Positions 34,256 to 47,193 are shown, counted from the first letter of the stretch. The stretch: DNA of 64,000 nt from Pyronema omphalodes (GCA_024516155.1 JAJJXM010000011.1:398501-462500), one strand, 5' to 3'. The notes: generated by a model from the sequence alone, not told the origin. A program made the numbers and translations.

Positions 34256-36831
34256 TTTTAGGTTAAAAAATTGGTTCACGTCCACACTCGAGTAATTTCA
34301 CTCATCTCATACAATTACTATCTGTACTTGGGCTGGAGGTCTTCGTTTAAAAGTTAATCACCTACTAAGACGAAGGAACGAGAACGCGGTATAAGATTTG
34401 TTTTTTTATTTCGTTTTTTATTTCACAGCGGGGTGTTTTTTTTTTGGATTCATAAAGAAGGATAAAGTGTAGTATATTGCATTTTGGTATTTTTTGGACA
34501 AACTGTAATTGCATAGCGTTGTGGGGTTATTTTTTGCTATTTTTTTGAAGCGTTTTTTTTTGCTATTTCTTTTTTTGATTTTTTTTGCGCGCGCGTTTTG
34601 GGATAGAAGAATGGCGGTATGATATAAAGGGAAGGATTCTCAGCTATGGAGTTTACGTACCTTATAGAATTGCGGTGTTGTAATAAGGGTTTTTTGGTCC
34701 CGCACATGCTATGACTAGCGAATTGAAAAAAAATAAAATGTAAAATCGTGCCCCCTTCGCGAATCTTTTTTTTTTCATCGGATCGAGTGATGTGTAATAA
34801 TGAAGGCTGGTGGTGAATCAAAAAAAAAAACTGGAATTAACATGCTGAATAAAATGAGTTCTTCATAGCAGGTAGCAGGCAGAAAGTGAAAAGTGAAAAG
34901 TGGAAATTAGAAAGTAGAAAGCAGAATATAGGCAGTAGGCAGTTATTGATTTAACCCCCCCCCCCCCCCCCCCCCCCCACTGCCTAAGTTGCGCACAGGT
35001 CTTTATATACATATCATTATCTCCACTTCCCCCCACCTCCTCAAGCCCCCTTTTCCCCGGCTGTATATACGCCGTATATGTATATGTATACCCCTGACCT
35101 GGCACCTACTACGTTAACATCACATGTCAACGATAAGCCCAGCCTTAATATACCCTTCCTATGGCATAAGTAAGTTAAACTACATACATACCTTTATATA
35201 TCGATCTAACTATACATGATACTCCGAAAGCTAGGTAACAATGTAACCGCTGAAAGGAACCGTCCGTTCAATATGGTTCTAGCTGTGGACCGGATCGGAC
35301 CGTCGCTTGCGGTCCCGTTCTCTAGTAGGACCAGGACCAGCCGTTCTTGAGGCACCACGAGTGACTGTGGGTGACGACGACTGGCGTCACTGCTGGTCAC
35401 TCGAAATTGTCGGTTTTTTGGGTGTTTGGCTGGGAAGATTCTGATGCATTGTACGGATTAAAGAAAGCTATATGGAGTTTCTTGTAAAAAACAAAAGCTA
35501 TACTGGTGAAGAAGAATGATCCTTCTCCTCCCGCTACAATGCATTCATCCCTGGCATATTGGACTTTGTTGTTTTAAGTGTGCTGAGTAGGCCCCGTTGG
35601 AGAAAGCGCGGTAAGCATATCATCTAGCTCTTAAAACGGTACGGATGATGCGGTAACTACTTCTGTACATGTATGAGGACATTATGATATTTTTATTCTA
35701 TTGGGAATCGAGTTTTGGCGGTTGATGTTTGACTTACAGTGGCAATCGGCGATGAAATAGGTGAAAAGGCTTGTAGGTGGAAGATAGAAGATAGAAGATA
35801 TAGGATGAAAGATAGAAGGAATACTTACAGCAGAACCGTAATTCACCAGGAAATATTAATAATAGCAAGCTACCATAGCCATAGGCAGTCAACCTATTTC
35901 AGGGCGGGGCGTGTAGGTTTTACTAAAATGTAACATTCAGGTTTATTTTATTATTTTATTATCTCATACGCGCTTGCAACCGTAAGGTTATGGCGAGTGC
36001 TACTATTACTGAATATTGTCTATCACTGGCTCTCACCGGTGATAGCTGGGTACGGCCCAGACCGTTCTTGTCTGCCTGAGGTTGTAGCCTCCTCTTGTTA
36101 TTCCTATTCCGTTTCTGGTCTTTTCTCGTCTTTTTGTCCATGAGCCCTGTGTGCTCTGCCAAACACCCCCGGTGAGTTGATGTGGCATTCAGGGTTCATC
36201 TATTACAGTGCTGAAAATGTCGCTGCGCGCCGTGGTCCATAATGTCTGGTAAACTTGAATTGAAATGCTGTCTGTAAACTAGTTAACTAGCTAACTGGAT
36301 AACTGGATAACTGGATAACTGGATAACTAGTTAACTCGGAAACCCATGGTCCTGCCGTTACCTGCTGTCTTGTCTGGTCTTTTTAGTTCTGTGGACTTTG
36401 TGGACTTTGTGGACGGAACCGGATCATGCTAAACTCTGAATGGGATGATGGTAATGGTGATGATGGTGAATAGTTGAAGTTATAGCCTATAGGAAAGTGA
36501 GAATATCATAACTTACCCTCGCTTTCCCGCTTTCTTTGTGGAAAGAAAAAAAGATGAAGATGAAGATGAAGAAAAGGAAAAAGGAAAAAGAAAGGAGAGT
36601 TCATAACTTAGACTTCATACTTCATACTTCATACATTACCTTTCCTTTCTCGTTTACTGGCGAATTTGTATATTCCAATGAATTTAATCCAACTCACTGA
36701 ACCCAGCCCCACTATATCTTCCATAAAGTCACTAAAAACGGATATATATCAACCTGAATTATCTTAGTTCACTCTCGGCCACACTACAGCCCATAATTAG
36801 GAAACTCTAATTACGAAGTACTCATGATTAA
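34256..36831. other. Gene-poor block, first part
   Basis: Starts with a T-rich 3' flank (34380-34600). Notable items are a C24 run directly after TTAA (34951-34978), five ATAACTGG units at 36295-36330, and short GATAGAAG and GAAGATGAA runs. No gene recognised. Confidence 0.45.
34955..34978. repeat. Poly-C tract (24 C) preceded by TTAA
   Basis: An uninterrupted C homopolymer directly after TTAA. Confidence 0.9.
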
Positions 36832-37041
36832 AACCCTCATGATTAAAACCCTCATGATTAAAACCCTCATGATTAAAACCCTCATGATTAAAACCCTCAT
36901 GATCAAAACCCTCATGATCAAAACCCTCATGATCAAAACCATCATGATTAAAAGCCTAATGATTTAAACCCTCATGATTTAAACCCTCATCATCAAAACT
37001 CTCATCATCGAAACCCTCATCATCAAAACCCTCATCATCAA
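36832..37041. repeat. 15-bp repeat CTCATGATTAAAACC, about 14 copies
   Basis: Units drift along the array: ATGATTAAAACC, then ATGATCAAAACC, then ATGATTTAAACC, then ATCATCAAAACC. Neighbouring units are most alike, which fits growth by local duplication. Confidence 0.92.
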
Positions 37042-37330
37042 ACACCAAAATATAAAACCCCAAAACTGTCCATAAAAAAGCTTCTATAAATAAAGAATAT
37101 AAAATATAATCAATTTACGTCAATATAATGAGGTATAGTGACCAATAACTCCTCCCAGAAACTTTTCGTACATCACACTACGAGTGATAATGTATGTCCG
37201 CATGCTGTTTAGTTGAGATTAACGGGATGTATTATCTATCAGTGAATTACACAGATTACATAATAACCCCCTAAAGTTTTGAGCCCAAAAGTATACGTGA
37301 ATACATCAATATTCTACCCAAATTTATTAT

Positions 37331-37629
37331 ATCTCTATCTCTATCTCTATCTCTATCTCTATCTCTATCTCTATCTCTATCTCTATCTCTATCTCTATCT
37401 CTATCTCTATCTCTATCTCTATCTCTATCTCTATCTCTATCTCTATCTCTATCTCTATCTCTATCTCTATCTCTATCTCTATCTCTATCTCTATCTCTAT
37501 CTCTATCTCTATCTCTATCTCTATCTCTATCTCTATCTCTATCTCTATCTCTATCTCTATCTCTATCTCTATCTCTATCTCTATCTCTATCTCTATCTCT
37601 ATCTCTATCTCTATCTCTATCTCTATCTC
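37331..37629. repeat. Hexanucleotide microsatellite CTCTAT, about 50 copies
   Basis: A perfect array of about 299 bp. It yields Arg-Asp, Glu-Ile and Leu-Tyr dipeptide frames, all artefacts of the repeat. The copy number may be uncertain in an assembly. Confidence 0.98.
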
Positions 37630-37734
37630 CACCACTACACCTAGTCTTATCCAATTTTCTTATATTTGTGAGTTATGGGTGGGTGGGTGTGATGTTGATA
37701 TAGATATCTGAATTATTATTGTATAAATGGGAGT

Positions 37735-37915
37735 TCGGAACTTAATTTACCCTCCAAGTACATACTCCGATATGCATTAGGATAAATCTAGCGCACTGTT
37801 GTCTGTAGTATATATTACTGCACCAGATAGTAGTTCCCCATTTAATAGGAGGAACTTGATTCACCCTCTAGGTACATACTTTGGTATGCTCTAAGATAAC
37901 TCCAGCGCTCTGTTG
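37735..37915. repeat. Diverged direct repeat, two copies of about 66 bp
   Basis: Copies at 37735-37802 and 37851-37915 share GGAACTT.ATT.ACCCTC and GTACATACT..G.TATGC. Most differences between the two are C/T or G/A transitions. Confidence 0.75.
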
Positions 37916-37940
37916 CATGAATTACTACAGTCAGGGTTAA

Positions 37941-37961
37941 CCCCCCCCCCCCCCCTCCCCC
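37941..37961. repeat. Poly-C tract preceded by TTAA
   Basis: Fifteen C, one T, five C, directly after GGGTTAA. Confidence 0.9.
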
Positions 37962-40900
37962 AATATAACTGCAAATTCCATGTAGTCATGCGGTTTTTTA
38001 TTCTTTTCGTTTTTATATCTTATGAGGAAACCTCTAACTTCTGGAGTTATGGTTATGGTTATGCTATTGCTGTTTCTATTTCTATTTCTATTTCTATTAC
38101 AAAGTATATCTATACTCAATAGATCCCATATACAGGAAGAAAAGTTTGGAACCTGATACAGTAGCAGCAGCCTACGCCTCACGAGTAACCCCAACCGCGA
38201 GCACACGCACCTGGTTGGAAGAAATACACATAGATTCAATAATTTTTGGGCAGTCAACTTTAGGGGTTTCATGGTTTCTTATATATACCTACCTATTTGC
38301 TATCTCCATTCGATCCAACCTCTTGGATTTAATTCTTCTATTCCTCTATTCCTCTATTCCTCTATTCTTCGATCCTTTTCTCTTCCTGTATCATGAATAT
38401 CTAAATGAAAATCTCTAAAGTTTCCAATACGCTTGTAAGTATACATATACGCATACCTTCACGCAGCATCATGCTAGAGCATAAAATGATTTAAACCACC
38501 AACCACCAACAACCAGCGCCAGCCCCAGCCGCAGGGTCCCCAGGGTCCCCAGGGTCCTCATGATCCCCCATCCTTTTCACCCACAATTTTGGCGGATATA
38601 TTTCCCTACCCATGGAGTTATCAACCTATCTAATTTCACCACCCCTTCAAATATCAACAACATCTCGACCATACAAAATAACCCAAATATCGAACACGTT
38701 AGGTATATACTAGATTCTGTATCTTTAGGATTTTAAACCCGACAGTCCCATGGCTCCACAGCTCCACGGGTCCACGGCTCCTCGGTTCATACCAAAAGAA
38801 ACAGCAGCCAAAACTCAGAAGTCCAAGTTCCTGTACAGTAGAATATCATATCGCAGAGTGAGCGGAGTGGGTTTATATAATGAACCAGAGTACATACACT
38901 GTTATATTAGGGATCTGTGATTGCTTCGCGACTTATTTTTTTTTTGGGAGATTTCAAGATGAGTGGCTGTTGGATATATATGGGAGCTATAGTAGAGTTG
39001 GGTAGAGTTTTGGATGTTGTTTGTTGATGTGTGTTAACCTGGGTTTTGGATTTGGGGGTTCCGGCTTCAGGAATCCTGATATGGGGTATGGAATATGGAA
39101 TGGAATGTTATCGATAGGCTGGGATGAGATGGAATGGAATGGGGAAGGTATCTTTTCTTGTACGTATTTATTTATGTTGTCGCTTTATTGTCGCTTTGTT
39201 GTCGCTTTGTCATGGCTTGTTGCGGTTATGTGATTGTGAAGGCTTGACTCTGAGGAATTGTTGTGTTGATGGTCTTTGCCGGTTCTTCACCGGTCTTCAA
39301 GGGTCTTCGCCGAATCTTCGCCGAATCTTCGCCGACTCTTCACCAGGGCTTCACGGATTTTCCCTGGTTCTCCCAGTTTCTTCACACTTGCATAATGCAG
39401 GTATGCAGGTATGCAGGTACATTCTTGGCCCATCCATCCATATGCATCCATATCCACCCTATCTTAGCGCAACAGCAACCGCAGGAATCCAGCTAAAGAT
39501 CTTCAAAGCTGCATCACGGAGAATTACACATTGCAGAAGCTTCAAGTCTAAAAGTATGTACATAGGGGAATTATCCTGCAGTGGCAGTGGCAGTGGCAAT
39601 TTGAATACAGAATGGAGGAAGGGAGGGTATTTAGGTATTTAGGTATTACTATTTCTATGTATGGAGATAGATTTTTAGTGCACTTTCTGTGTGATGATTC
39701 ATCATCATGATCCATCGAGGTGGAGGAAGTGCAGGAAGATGATGATGATGATGCGATTATGATGAGTCGTGATGATGATGATGATGATGAAACATTGGTT
39801 CAAGTTTCGAAATGATCCGTAAGTGGCTGAGGATGGGTATTGGGATGAGTATAGAAAATTGGTGATGGAACAGCTGGAACAGGCACAGAAAGTTCCTCAG
39901 ATCTCTGTCCTCAGGGAAACATCATGTGACCAACGAATATGGCTGGGATTGTCCTTAACGTGTTTGCATAATCCCACAGACAGAAGCACTGTATCTGGAA
40001 ATTCTAAACAAGAGCAGAGCGATAGGTAAGGGAGTTTTACGGAGCCTTTTCTCTTCTAGATATGGCTTGTAAACATAAGAACCTTCCACCTCTTCCACTC
40101 CTTCTACCCCCTCTCCCCCGCCCCCCGCCACCTCGCCCGAAAGCCAGTTTCGAAAGTTCTGTCAATACATCAAACAAACATCACATCATCCCATCATAAC
40201 TTACAAATCGCCTTATATTTATGCTTACCCTATGCCACCCAACGCCGTTGAACGCCTGAATCAATACATCTTCACCTTCACTCTTCACTTGAACAAAAAG
40301 CTGAGAGATCAACCGTCAGCGCATAGTGCAGGATTCACATTTATGGTACCATACCATACGATTTACTGCATGTTGGCGGTTTGATACTTTGATGCACGAG
40401 AGCCACCATGCTGAAAATAGAGTGATTCTCAGATAACTTCAGACAACTGAGATAAGGCAAAGGAACAAGCCAAAGGAACTAGAACAAGAACAACATAACG
40501 TCTTTTCTTTCTTCCTTCCGGATTCCAGAGTAAGGCAGTATCCCATGATGCAATGGTGTTATCACCTCCTGTTATGTATGTCCTACGTTAGTGATTTCCA
40601 ATGATCAGTGATCAACAGACGCCCGCGACCACCCGCGGCCACCCGAGTTTATATGCCGGTTTACTTTACTTTGCGTTGCGTTGCGGATCATGTAGTTCAG
40701 ACGGCAATGGTGACGGATGTAATCACTCCGACACACCGACAGCTCTCCGAGTTTCCGACACTCCGAGACTTTCGTTTACGTTCACCTGCGTGCAAGGGAT
40801 GAAATTCCGTGACGTTCTTTGGTTCAGCAGATGCGTATGGATATGCCAGCGCCATATCCTGGCAGCTAGCTTCTTCTTTTTTGTTTTCTAAGCTGCTTCT

Positions 40901-42786
40901 TCGCTGCTTCTATTGGATTCTCAAGCTTCTCTGCCCTATTTGCTATTCGTTGCTCGTCGTTCTTCTGGATGCCTTGCGCGGCTGCACAAGTTGCGCTGGT
41001 TCGGGTTCTTATTTCCTATTTCCTCGCTCCTAATTCTTCGCTCATTCCTCATTCTTCGCTCCTCATTCCTCGCTCCTTGCACTTACATACTGGTTCCTAT
41101 GTAATCCCATCTCCATCTCCACGAGGGTAAACGAAGGGCATCGGAGTGACTCCGAAGTTGCCATTGCCCATGCCCCATGGTTCCAAACAACAGTCCATAC
41201 CTCATATAGCAAAGCTAGATTTAAGCAGACTAGTGTGGACTAAGGGATTCTGCTTCTAGAATAGTTGCAATGCTCTAGGATGCTCTAAGATGCATGTCAA
41301 TTTCAACGGGGGGTTTCGGAACCCTGGTAGGAGTAGACTAGTTAGTGCTTCTATGGGCTAGAGGGCGTTGTAACTGTATGTAGTTTGAACTTTTGGTATG
41401 GTGGAAACTTTGGTAAATTTGTTTCCTGCTTTGTTTATGGTGATACCCTGGATGGTCCTGTTTTGTTTCCGTTCGTTTCACCACCCATTCAGGCTTTGTT
41501 TATCACGGGTTGTTCCTTCGTTTCCTTTGGTTTCCCTTCGTCTCTTTTCGTCTCCCTTCGCTTCGTGCTTGCGTGCTTTTGTTGCTAGCTCCTTCGTTTC
41601 TTCGTTCCTTCGTTCCTTCGTTCATCTGCGATGCATCAGGCAGGAAGCTGCTCGTTCAACGAAACAAAACCTCATGGAAGAAACAGGATAAACAAGCTTC
41701 CTGATAAAGAGATGATTGTTTTCGTGTACGCTTTTGCCAAATTGTTGAGTGGAGCAGAAAGCGCGTCGTACGAGGAGGTTACGGAATGCGACAGCAGCGA
41801 CACGACCGCGTGATCACGGGGAATGCAGGTACATACCGGTATTCTACAGGTAGCTTTCTTTTTTTTATGTACCATTCGGTTGCGCTGCATGCTGCAATGC
41901 TGCATCTCCCCGATGACACTCGAAAAAAAATTAAACGAGCTCGCTCGCTCGATAAAACAACCTCAACTCGCAGTAGAGTGCATATGAAATGTCCGTGATC
42001 TCAAATAACCCGCAGTAGCAAGTATGTAAAGGATGCATAAATTAGAATAGCATAAAGCTAAGTTAAATAAAGTCCTTTAGGATTTTCTTTGTCGTCATCA
42101 CCAACACCAGCACCAGCACCACTGGCATCATCATAGAGAGCTATATATTTCATTTTTCGGCAACTTCCCTTCCTTCAACTTCGCTAATTTATGTATTTCC
42201 GATTCTCGCGAAACACCGAGAAAGGCCGGCTGCTGGATACAGTAACCCCGTAATTCCGATAACATAAAAGCTGCATGTAACCATACTTTTAGGAATACCT
42301 CTTCCGTGAAGTGCCTGTATGAGTATATGAAACGATGGATTAATTCCTGCGAGGGAGAATACATAAAAGGGGATGGGGATGGATGGGGATGGGGAGGGGA
42401 TTCGGACCGCTTCAACTCAACTACCTATGTACTACTGGCGATCAATAAAGATCCATCCAGTCATGCACAGGTTTGCACGCGTTCCCGTGCATGGAATCGA
42501 TAGGTTCAGCTGCCCAGTTGCGGCGGGAATCACACAGCCGAAAGTCTGGGGAAGCGCGAAGGGGGATGAGAAAGGGTGCGTCACACACACACAATACAGC
42601 TTCCTATATTTACATATGGTGACCACTGGCATATATCCGACATCTTTGTTGTCCTATCAATAGCAGACTGACATAGGCAAGCAAGCAAGCTCCTGGAGAA
42701 TGAACCATGGCTGTCATGAACCAGATAATTCATAACCGTGGCTTTGAAAAGGAATCCAGACTTGAGTCTTGCCATGTGCGAAACTA
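37962..42786. other. Gene-poor block, middle part
   Basis: No recognisable gene. Contains GGTTAT and TTTCTA short repeats (38045-38100), CCAGGGTCC units (38535-38556), GATGATGAT-rich stretches (39700-39790), TTCGCCGAATC units (39307-39335) and CTTCGTTC-rich stretches (41510-41625). Several plus-strand frames of 60-170 codons are open but look like low-complexity translation. Confidence 0.45.
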
Positions 42787-42794
42787 TTCTGAGG
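42787..42794. repeat. 8-bp target-site duplication of the MITE, left copy
   Basis: TTCTGAGG, repeated exactly at 43116-43123. The identity extends three bases further out (CTATTCTGAGG on both sides), partly by chance overlap with the element end. Confidence 0.8.
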
Positions 42795-43115
42795 TAGGGA
42801 TGGTACTTTTCAGTAAAGTTGGGCACGATACGGTAAAGTTGTAACGTAAGGTGTAAGCTTGGCATGTAACGTTACATACCAAACTTCAGCTAGCGCCACC
42901 ACGTGACAAGCCTAGACGCTCCATGAGGAGCCCGAGAGACGTGGAGAGGAGCTCTACACCCCTATCTGTCGCCTTATATGCGTATATTAGCGCCTTGGCA
43001 CCCTCAAATTCTGTAGCTTGGCATTCACGATACTGTCACGATGACCACGATACGGTAATAATACGTGACATTACGTTACCTTACATTACTGTCACACGCT
43101 AGGCGCCCATCTCTA
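42795..43115. mobile_element. hAT-type MITE, 321 bp
   Basis: The left end reads TAGGGATGGTAC and the right end, on the other strand, TAGAGATGGGCG. TAGGGATG is a hAT-like terminus (compare maize Ac). Both flanks carry TTCTGAGG, an 8-bp target duplication. Subterminal motifs such as ACGATACGGTAA and GTAACGTAA/TTACGTTAC occur near both ends. There is no coding capacity. Its termini differ from those of the hAT element at 8817-10193, so a different transposase must have moved it. Confidence 0.8.
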
Positions 43116-43123
43116 TTCTGAGG
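43116..43123. repeat. 8-bp target-site duplication of the MITE, right copy
   Basis: TTCTGAGG, identical to 42787-42794. Confidence 0.8.
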
Positions 43124-45134
43124 ACCCGAGATTTGCCTTGCTGCTTGCTACTTGGAGAATGGGTTGGCTGGGCTTCGTTTGTTGAAGCCTTGGTTTGTTC
43201 TGGGTTCAGCCTGTTGGGCATCTTGGCTGCCCTGCCTTTTTGTTAGGTGTGCCTGGCATGGAATGCGTGGGTGTGCCTGACTACGGCTCGTTTCCCCGGT
43301 GATGGACAGGTGATAAACAAGTGATAAACCAGTGGTAAACAAGTGATAAACCGGTGATACACCGAGTGACCAAGAATCACAAAAATAAACAAACAAAGAA
43401 ATAAGACAAACAAACAAACAAACAGGCAACGGAGTTCAGGAACAAAGCATAATTCCGCAATGACATCGTTGTTACTCCACTTTCTCGGCAAAATCCCCTC
43501 GATTAGCCACGACTCGGTGATGCAATCAATCAAGCAATCAATCAATCAATCTTCAAAAAAGATCGCTCTTGTAAGCACCTGCGGTGAGGACACACAGCGG
43601 TGAATTTCCTGTGGCTAGTTAGTGGACCGTGTTAGACGAAACGAAAGTGCAAGTTAAAATCGGATAGTCCCGTTTTTTTTTTTCGGCTTTCCCTCACATC
43701 CTAGCCTACCACACCCAACGGAATGTCCGACACCCTCCTGTCAGGAGAAAGTGCAATTGACAGAAAGAACAAAATGTCAAACATCGACATGGAAACAATT
43801 CTTGAATTATTTTGATGCCAAACTTGCACACCACGATGCACAAAAAAAAAGGGCCCGCTCACACGTGGGGCATGCAAGTTCCTGGCCGAGCGGGCATTGA
43901 CAGAAGCGCTTATGCACTGACTTGTGCACAGCGGATCGGACGGAAGTTATGTAGGTTCGAGCCATAGTCCGGCGTAGAGTAGAGTACAGTAGCATAGAGT
44001 AGCTGGGCTGATCCGCCGGCGGATGGTTCGCCCCACCGGTCATCTACTACTACGCACCCACTATATTACCCACAGTCTTCGCCGACGGGAAGATGACATG
44101 TGGATCATACTGCCACTCTCTCTCCAAAAAAAAAAAAAAAAAAATACTTGTTGAAACGAGAGAAAAAAAAAAGACACCTTTCAAATGCCGTAATTTCTGT
44201 GTTTATTATTCAGCATTGGGCGGCGATTGAGAGCTCGTGATGTCAAAGCGGCCCGTGCGAGCCCGCGCCTCATTCACTCTCTCATTCTCTCTCTGCCTTC
44301 GCCACAGATACTCCCTAAAAGGGGATAAACCATTCTCGTATTGGACTGACTCTCTTCTAAATTGGCATTTATTTTGCCTTATTGCTCACTGCACCAGCCT
44401 GACAGTGAGACTTACACGGATGATATGACTTCAGACACAGCTACTTGCGAATGAAATAATCAGGCGTCTCCCACACATGAAAATACATAGTATAGTACAG
44501 TACATAGTTCTTGTCATTAATTACTACAATTGTGAGCCTAGTATAGTAGTAGTAGTCCTCACGTAAACTCTGAAGCCACCAAAGCCTGGCTGTTTGTCCC
44601 TCACTTGTGGCCTTCCCAGTATTGTATCCCATCAGATTCCATGATACCACCCTCACCCCCTCCCCCCCCACCCCCCCCACAGCCGGGCTAGCACATATTG
44701 GACGGGACACAAATACAAAAATCGAATTTCTCGAATGAATAATTGCCCTTCGTCTGGTTAGAACGATTGATTTGTACCATGGTTGTTGGAGATCGAGGGC
44801 TGGGTTGGGCCCATTTCCGGAGACCGAATGACCCCAATAGTAATGTTAATGCCACTGACCACCCACCCAATCGCCAATGCGCCAGTCTTTTCGCGTGAAA
44901 CATCATTGCGGTGAGCACTCTGACTTATGCTGAATAGGAGAGTCCTGCTAATTTACGCAGATTTAAAGGAACCGTCTCTCTTTATTCTGTTCTTCACCCA
45001 ACATTATACATACCACGCAAACCTATAGCCCCCGCATACATCAGAATCCAAACAATCAGAACGCAAAAACCAGTCACGAGGACGTAACGGACAAATTAGA
45101 AATCCTGGCGCATATTAGACAAACCGCAGATGAA
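43124..45134. other. Gene-poor block, last part, and promoter of the next gene
   Basis: Contains GTGATAAAC units (43310-43352), CAAACAAA runs, an A19-20 homopolymer (44127-44145), and a T-rich and C-rich stretch (44640-44690). No gene recognised; the last few hundred bases must hold the promoter of the gene starting at 45135. Confidence 0.45.
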
Positions 45135-47193
45135 ATGCCTGAAACCCTGCCAAACGACGGTTGCCATATCCAGCAGAACAGCAGCCCGATAGAACGCCCA
45201 ACAACTCCGCTTTTCGCAAACACAGACAACACCACGACAACCACTGTCACCCGCCCACCGTTGGAAGACTCTCCGCCCGTATCTCCGCGCTCCTCACGAC
45301 CTGCGACATCGGCCAGTAATAAAGAAGAAATAAACCCTCGATCATCTCGCAGCTTCGAGCGCGAAATCTTGTGGGTGCTCTCGGTTACAGAGTCGACAGC
45401 AGCGGCGGCAGCAGCAAGTCTCCCCTCGCCAACCTACAGCATTAGCGGTGGCATCAACGACATGTACCCCGACGTCACCCCCAATGCCACTCCCCGCAGT
45501 ACCCCCACAAAGACGAGAAAAACACCCACGATGACGTTGAGTAGCTCCAACACTCCGCCTTCGTCGCCACCCTCTCCTAACGCCGTGGGACCTCTTCGTC
45601 GAGCAATTACTAGTCCTTTGACTACTCCACTCGACCGTTCATTTTCAGGCGAATCCATTCTCTCATCGGGCTCCAGCCAGTCAAACAACTCAAACAGATC
45701 GTCGGTGATGACCACTACTTCGAGAAGGAGGGGTTACATGCGACCCCAGGGAACTGAGTTCTCTCGGTCGGCACGGTCAAGAGATAGTGTTATGGCTTTG
45801 GGAAGCATTGCACACTTGCAGTACTTTTTCGCAAAGACGGGATTACTAGACGGACGTGGAGGGTGAGTTTATACGAAATCAATCCTATGAATTTTATCGA
45901 GTTGTGGTATTTTTGGGATTTATAGAAACTAATTTAATACGTGCTACAGAGGTTTGCAAACAAAGAAGGAGAGAGAGTCCATGTTGGGTAAACTGGGAGA
46001 GAAATTCGAGACAACTTCCGACCTTCGTGATTCAACATACTCTTCATTACGCTCCTCACCAGAGTTGTACCTTCCTGGAGAGGAAGGTTACCTAATGGAC
46101 TCACCATCGGAGCTTGAAGATTATGACTTTGATGACTCGATCATGTTGCCTCCTACCACATCAACCTACAACCCCCAGGCAAAACACATTGCCCCAGCAC
46201 CCGATCCAGATGTTCTCCGGAAAAGACTGAGACAATCGCTGGGTGCAAACAAGACTCAGTGGGAGAAAGCGGGAGTTATTCCCGAGGGAGGCATGTACGA
46301 GAATTTCCTTGAGATTCAGGGTTCGGATTTGTGCGAGATGGGAACATCTGTTATCCGTGCAGCAAAAACCTACTACTACTCCACTGATATTTCTCTTCTT
46401 TCCACCAAAGACGACAAGACCCTCCGTGAGGAGTTTTTGGGAGTTTTGGATGTGCTTAAGCGTATGGCACAGCGCAAGTTCGAGGGAGGAGTCACTCCCG
46501 AGGAACGCGATGCAGTATTGCACTGGATCTGTGGAGTTGAAACGTCATTAGACGAGGAGGAGAAGGCGATTAAGGAATTACGTCGCAAGGGCCGCGATTG
46601 GCTAGAGGGTAGCTGGGAAGGCCGTGAGTACGGTATGGATCTTAACCCGACATATCATATCCTCACTCTTGATTCACAATTGCTAATATATTTCAATAGA
46701 GCGTTACCATTTGTTCATGTCATACTTTGACAGTTCAGAAACTCCTCTACCCCCGCACACCCCTACCGAGGGTGCCGAGTCGCTACCGACACCATTTTTA
46801 GCATCATTACAGACTGGTCTCCGATTAATCTTAATTCACAACGCAGTAGTGCGGAGGTCAAAGCGTCCCTTTGGACAGATCCCCACATTCCATACGGAAT
46901 TTAGCAAGCCATACAGATTGGTAGAGAATCTCCGATACTGGAAGAAGGCAGCCGAGATTCGGTTCGGACTCAAGCTCAAGTTTGATCCCGTCACTGTTGT
47001 CAATGCTACCGATGACGGATGGAAGGATCTTGAGCGTGACGTCGGTATCTGGTGTAACGCCGTTTTGGAAGAGGTCAGAAAGGACTGGGCTATGGGTGAA
47101 GGTGCTGCCGCTGTCGGCCAGGTCCGTGCTTCCCGAAGTCATACCATGGCTAGTATGAAGGTTGAGATTGGTGATCAGTTGTCCATTGTTTAA
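45135..47193 (+). CDS. Protein of unknown function, probably conserved in fungi
   Basis: Three exons (45135-45862, 45950-46623, 46700-47193) code for 631 residues; both junctions keep the frame. I do not recognise a named domain. Residues 1 to about 240 are Ser/Thr/Pro-rich and low in complexity, with an Ala run and proline-directed SP/TP sites. From about 255 (LQTKKERESMLGKLGEKFET) the sequence becomes ordered and helical: a block around VLRKRLRQSLGANKTQWEKAG, then a long alpha-helical segment with VLDVLKRMAQRKFEGGVTPEERDAV. The C-terminal part has FLASLQTGLRLILIHNAVVRR and FSKPYRLVENLRYWKKAAEIR. There is no signal peptide and no clear membrane segment. The well-kept frame and splice signals support a real gene; its function is open. 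Confidence 0.85.

Noticed and set aside
35929..36212. Possible solo LTR with TGTAA..TTACA ends
   Set aside because: The flanking five bases do not match as a target duplication and no LTR motif such as a primer-binding site is near.
37271..37654. Open frames of Arg-Asp, Glu-Ile and Leu-Tyr dipeptides across the CTCTAT array
   Set aside because: They follow from a six-base unit without stops; there is no flanking domain, no start context and no splice model.
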